DNA of 64,000 bases, taken from NCBI GenBank assembly GCA_026129685.1, contig JAHCHO010000001.1, forward strand, positions 434,001-498,000, in the 5' to 3' direction. The DNA comes from Fimbriimonadaceae bacterium (GTDB taxonomy: Bacteria > Armatimonadota > Fimbriimonadia > Fimbriimonadales > Fimbriimonadaceae). Both the position numbers and the translations under genes were made by a program. Positions 63,319 through 64,000 of this stretch are shown here, piece after piece; position 1 is the first letter of the stretch; each line of letters opens with the position of its first letter. A model generated the notes under the pieces. That model was given only the letters and a program-made list of their open reading frames with translations. It ran no database searches and was not told the DNA's origin.

Positions 63319-64000
63319 CTAGATCTTGAGCTTGAAGATCGCGAACTCCACGAACTTGAGGGTGTAGACGAAAGCGAGCAGAAAGAACGAGGCCAGCATC
63401 AGCTCGTTGAGGGGGATGACGCTCGTCCGCGCCTTCTCCGCAATGCCCGAAGGCCCTTGCTGCAAAAGCACGTTGGCGACCATTCGGTCCACGCGGTTGA
63501 CCATTTCCGTCGTGGTGCCGAGGAACACGGCGCGTCCGCCGATGTACAGCCCCACGAAGGCCAAGATCGTCAGCGGCACGAGGAGGCGGTATTTGTGCTT
63601 CTGGTGCTCGTTGTAGATGACGCACTGCCGGCAACGCTCCCTCTTCTGCTCCTCCGTCAGCTTGAAGTTCCTGGGAATGAACTTGGCGGCGGCGAGGGCG
63701 TCCTTCGAGATCGTGCCCTCGAGTTGGCCCGCCATGGCACGGCGGATGACTTCCTCCTCGCACATGCAACCGACCCGCTCTTTCCAGCAGGTTCGCTGAG
63801 CGTGGAAGATCGGGCAGAGCTGGCGAACGAACTTGCGGCAGAACGGCATCTGCCAGCACTTGCCAAGGAAGACGTTCTGGTACTCCTTCTCCTCGCGAAG
63901 TCCCTTGCCGTACTTGAGATGGTCGGCCTTGATCCCGATGGTGGATCGCTGGCGGACGCGTTGCGTCACGTCCACCACCAGCACGCCGAGGGCCAGGATG
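63319..64000 (-). CDS. Cys-rich membrane protein, N-terminus outside window
   Basis: The frame is open to the window edge; the residues before GTG 63984 (ILALGVLVV) continue a membrane helix, so the true start lies beyond 64000. A cytoplasmic segment with nine Cys (KCWQMPFCRKFVRQLC, TCWKERVGCMCEEEV) and later RCRQCVIYNE suggests a metal- or Fe-S-binding module. Two further membrane helices follow (YRLLVPLTILAFVGLYIG and LMLASFFLLAFVYTLKFVEF). The family is not recognised. It ends 3 bases before rtcA, so the two are probably one transcript. Confidence 0.7.
   Translation of the reverse strand, partial: ILALGVLVVDVTQRVRQRSTIGIKADHLKYGKGLREEKEYQNVFLGKCWQMPFCRKFVRQLCPIFHAQRTCWKERVGCMCEEEVIRRAMAGQLEGTISKDALAAAKFIPRNFKLTEEQKRERCRQCVIYNEHQKHKYRLLVPLTILAFVGLYIGGRAVFLGTTTEMVNRVDRMVANVLLQQGPSGIAEKARTSVIPLNELMLASFFLLAFVYTLKFVEFAIFKLKI

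Overview
This is a high-GC bacterial chromosome segment. The prepilin-like protein with a short DYDDVFPY-type domain (38.8 kb), the DUF2207, DUF4446, DUF503 and SBBP-repeat proteins, FlhA, TrmFO and the amidase/glycosidase mix best fit Armatimonadota (Fimbriimonadia-like). That assignment is an inference from gene content, not from a marker tree.

Region 1 (1-41.6 kb) is ordinary chromosome. It holds the end of leuB, trpB, secreted glycosidases (GH30-like, GH20-like), flhA, an amidase and a 1,690-residue secreted SBBP/Calx-like repeat protein. The translation/cell-wall operon rpsB-tsf-pyrH-frr-uppS follows on the minus strand. Next come a FitAB/VapBC-type pair, rhaB divergent from a sugar isomerase, a sigma/anti-sigma pair with DUF4446, DUF2207, trmFO with a DUF4097 protein, rpsT, a large unknown protein, a pseudopilin and an amidohydrolase. 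A DUF433 antitoxin is followed by the wreck of its DUF5615 toxin. A 43-45 bp tandem repeat (40.83-41.20 kb) and an alkyltransferase-like gene close the region.

Region 2 (about 41.9-62.0 kb) is an integrative island. It is bounded on the left by the 3' half of a tRNA-Thr(TGT) and on the right by an intact tRNA-Thr(GGT) beside a tyrosine integrase. In order it carries a non-coding region with a large inverted repeat, an ArdC-type antirestriction protein, several unknown genes, and a protein with the palm motifs of family A DNA polymerases. A composite defence operon follows: hsdM (broken by an in-frame amber codon), hsdS, a KwaA-like membrane protein, a DUF4868 (KwaB-like) protein, an Abi_C-like protein and hsdR. 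Last comes a four-gene cluster whose genes overlap by 4 bp: a partial N-terminal duplicate, a DndB/DGQHR-like protein, a DUF5131 Fe-S protein and an excisionase-like HTH protein.

Region 3 (62.0-64.0 kb) returns to chromosome: tRNA-Thr, tRNA-Tyr, an RtcA homologue that appears to lack the catalytic histidine, and a partial Cys-rich membrane protein.

The best candidates for something new are the Kiwa-like pair embedded in the Type I restriction operon, the coupled DGQHR-like/DUF5131 cluster, and the polymerase-like protein. All functional statements come from motif recognition by eye; no searches were run.
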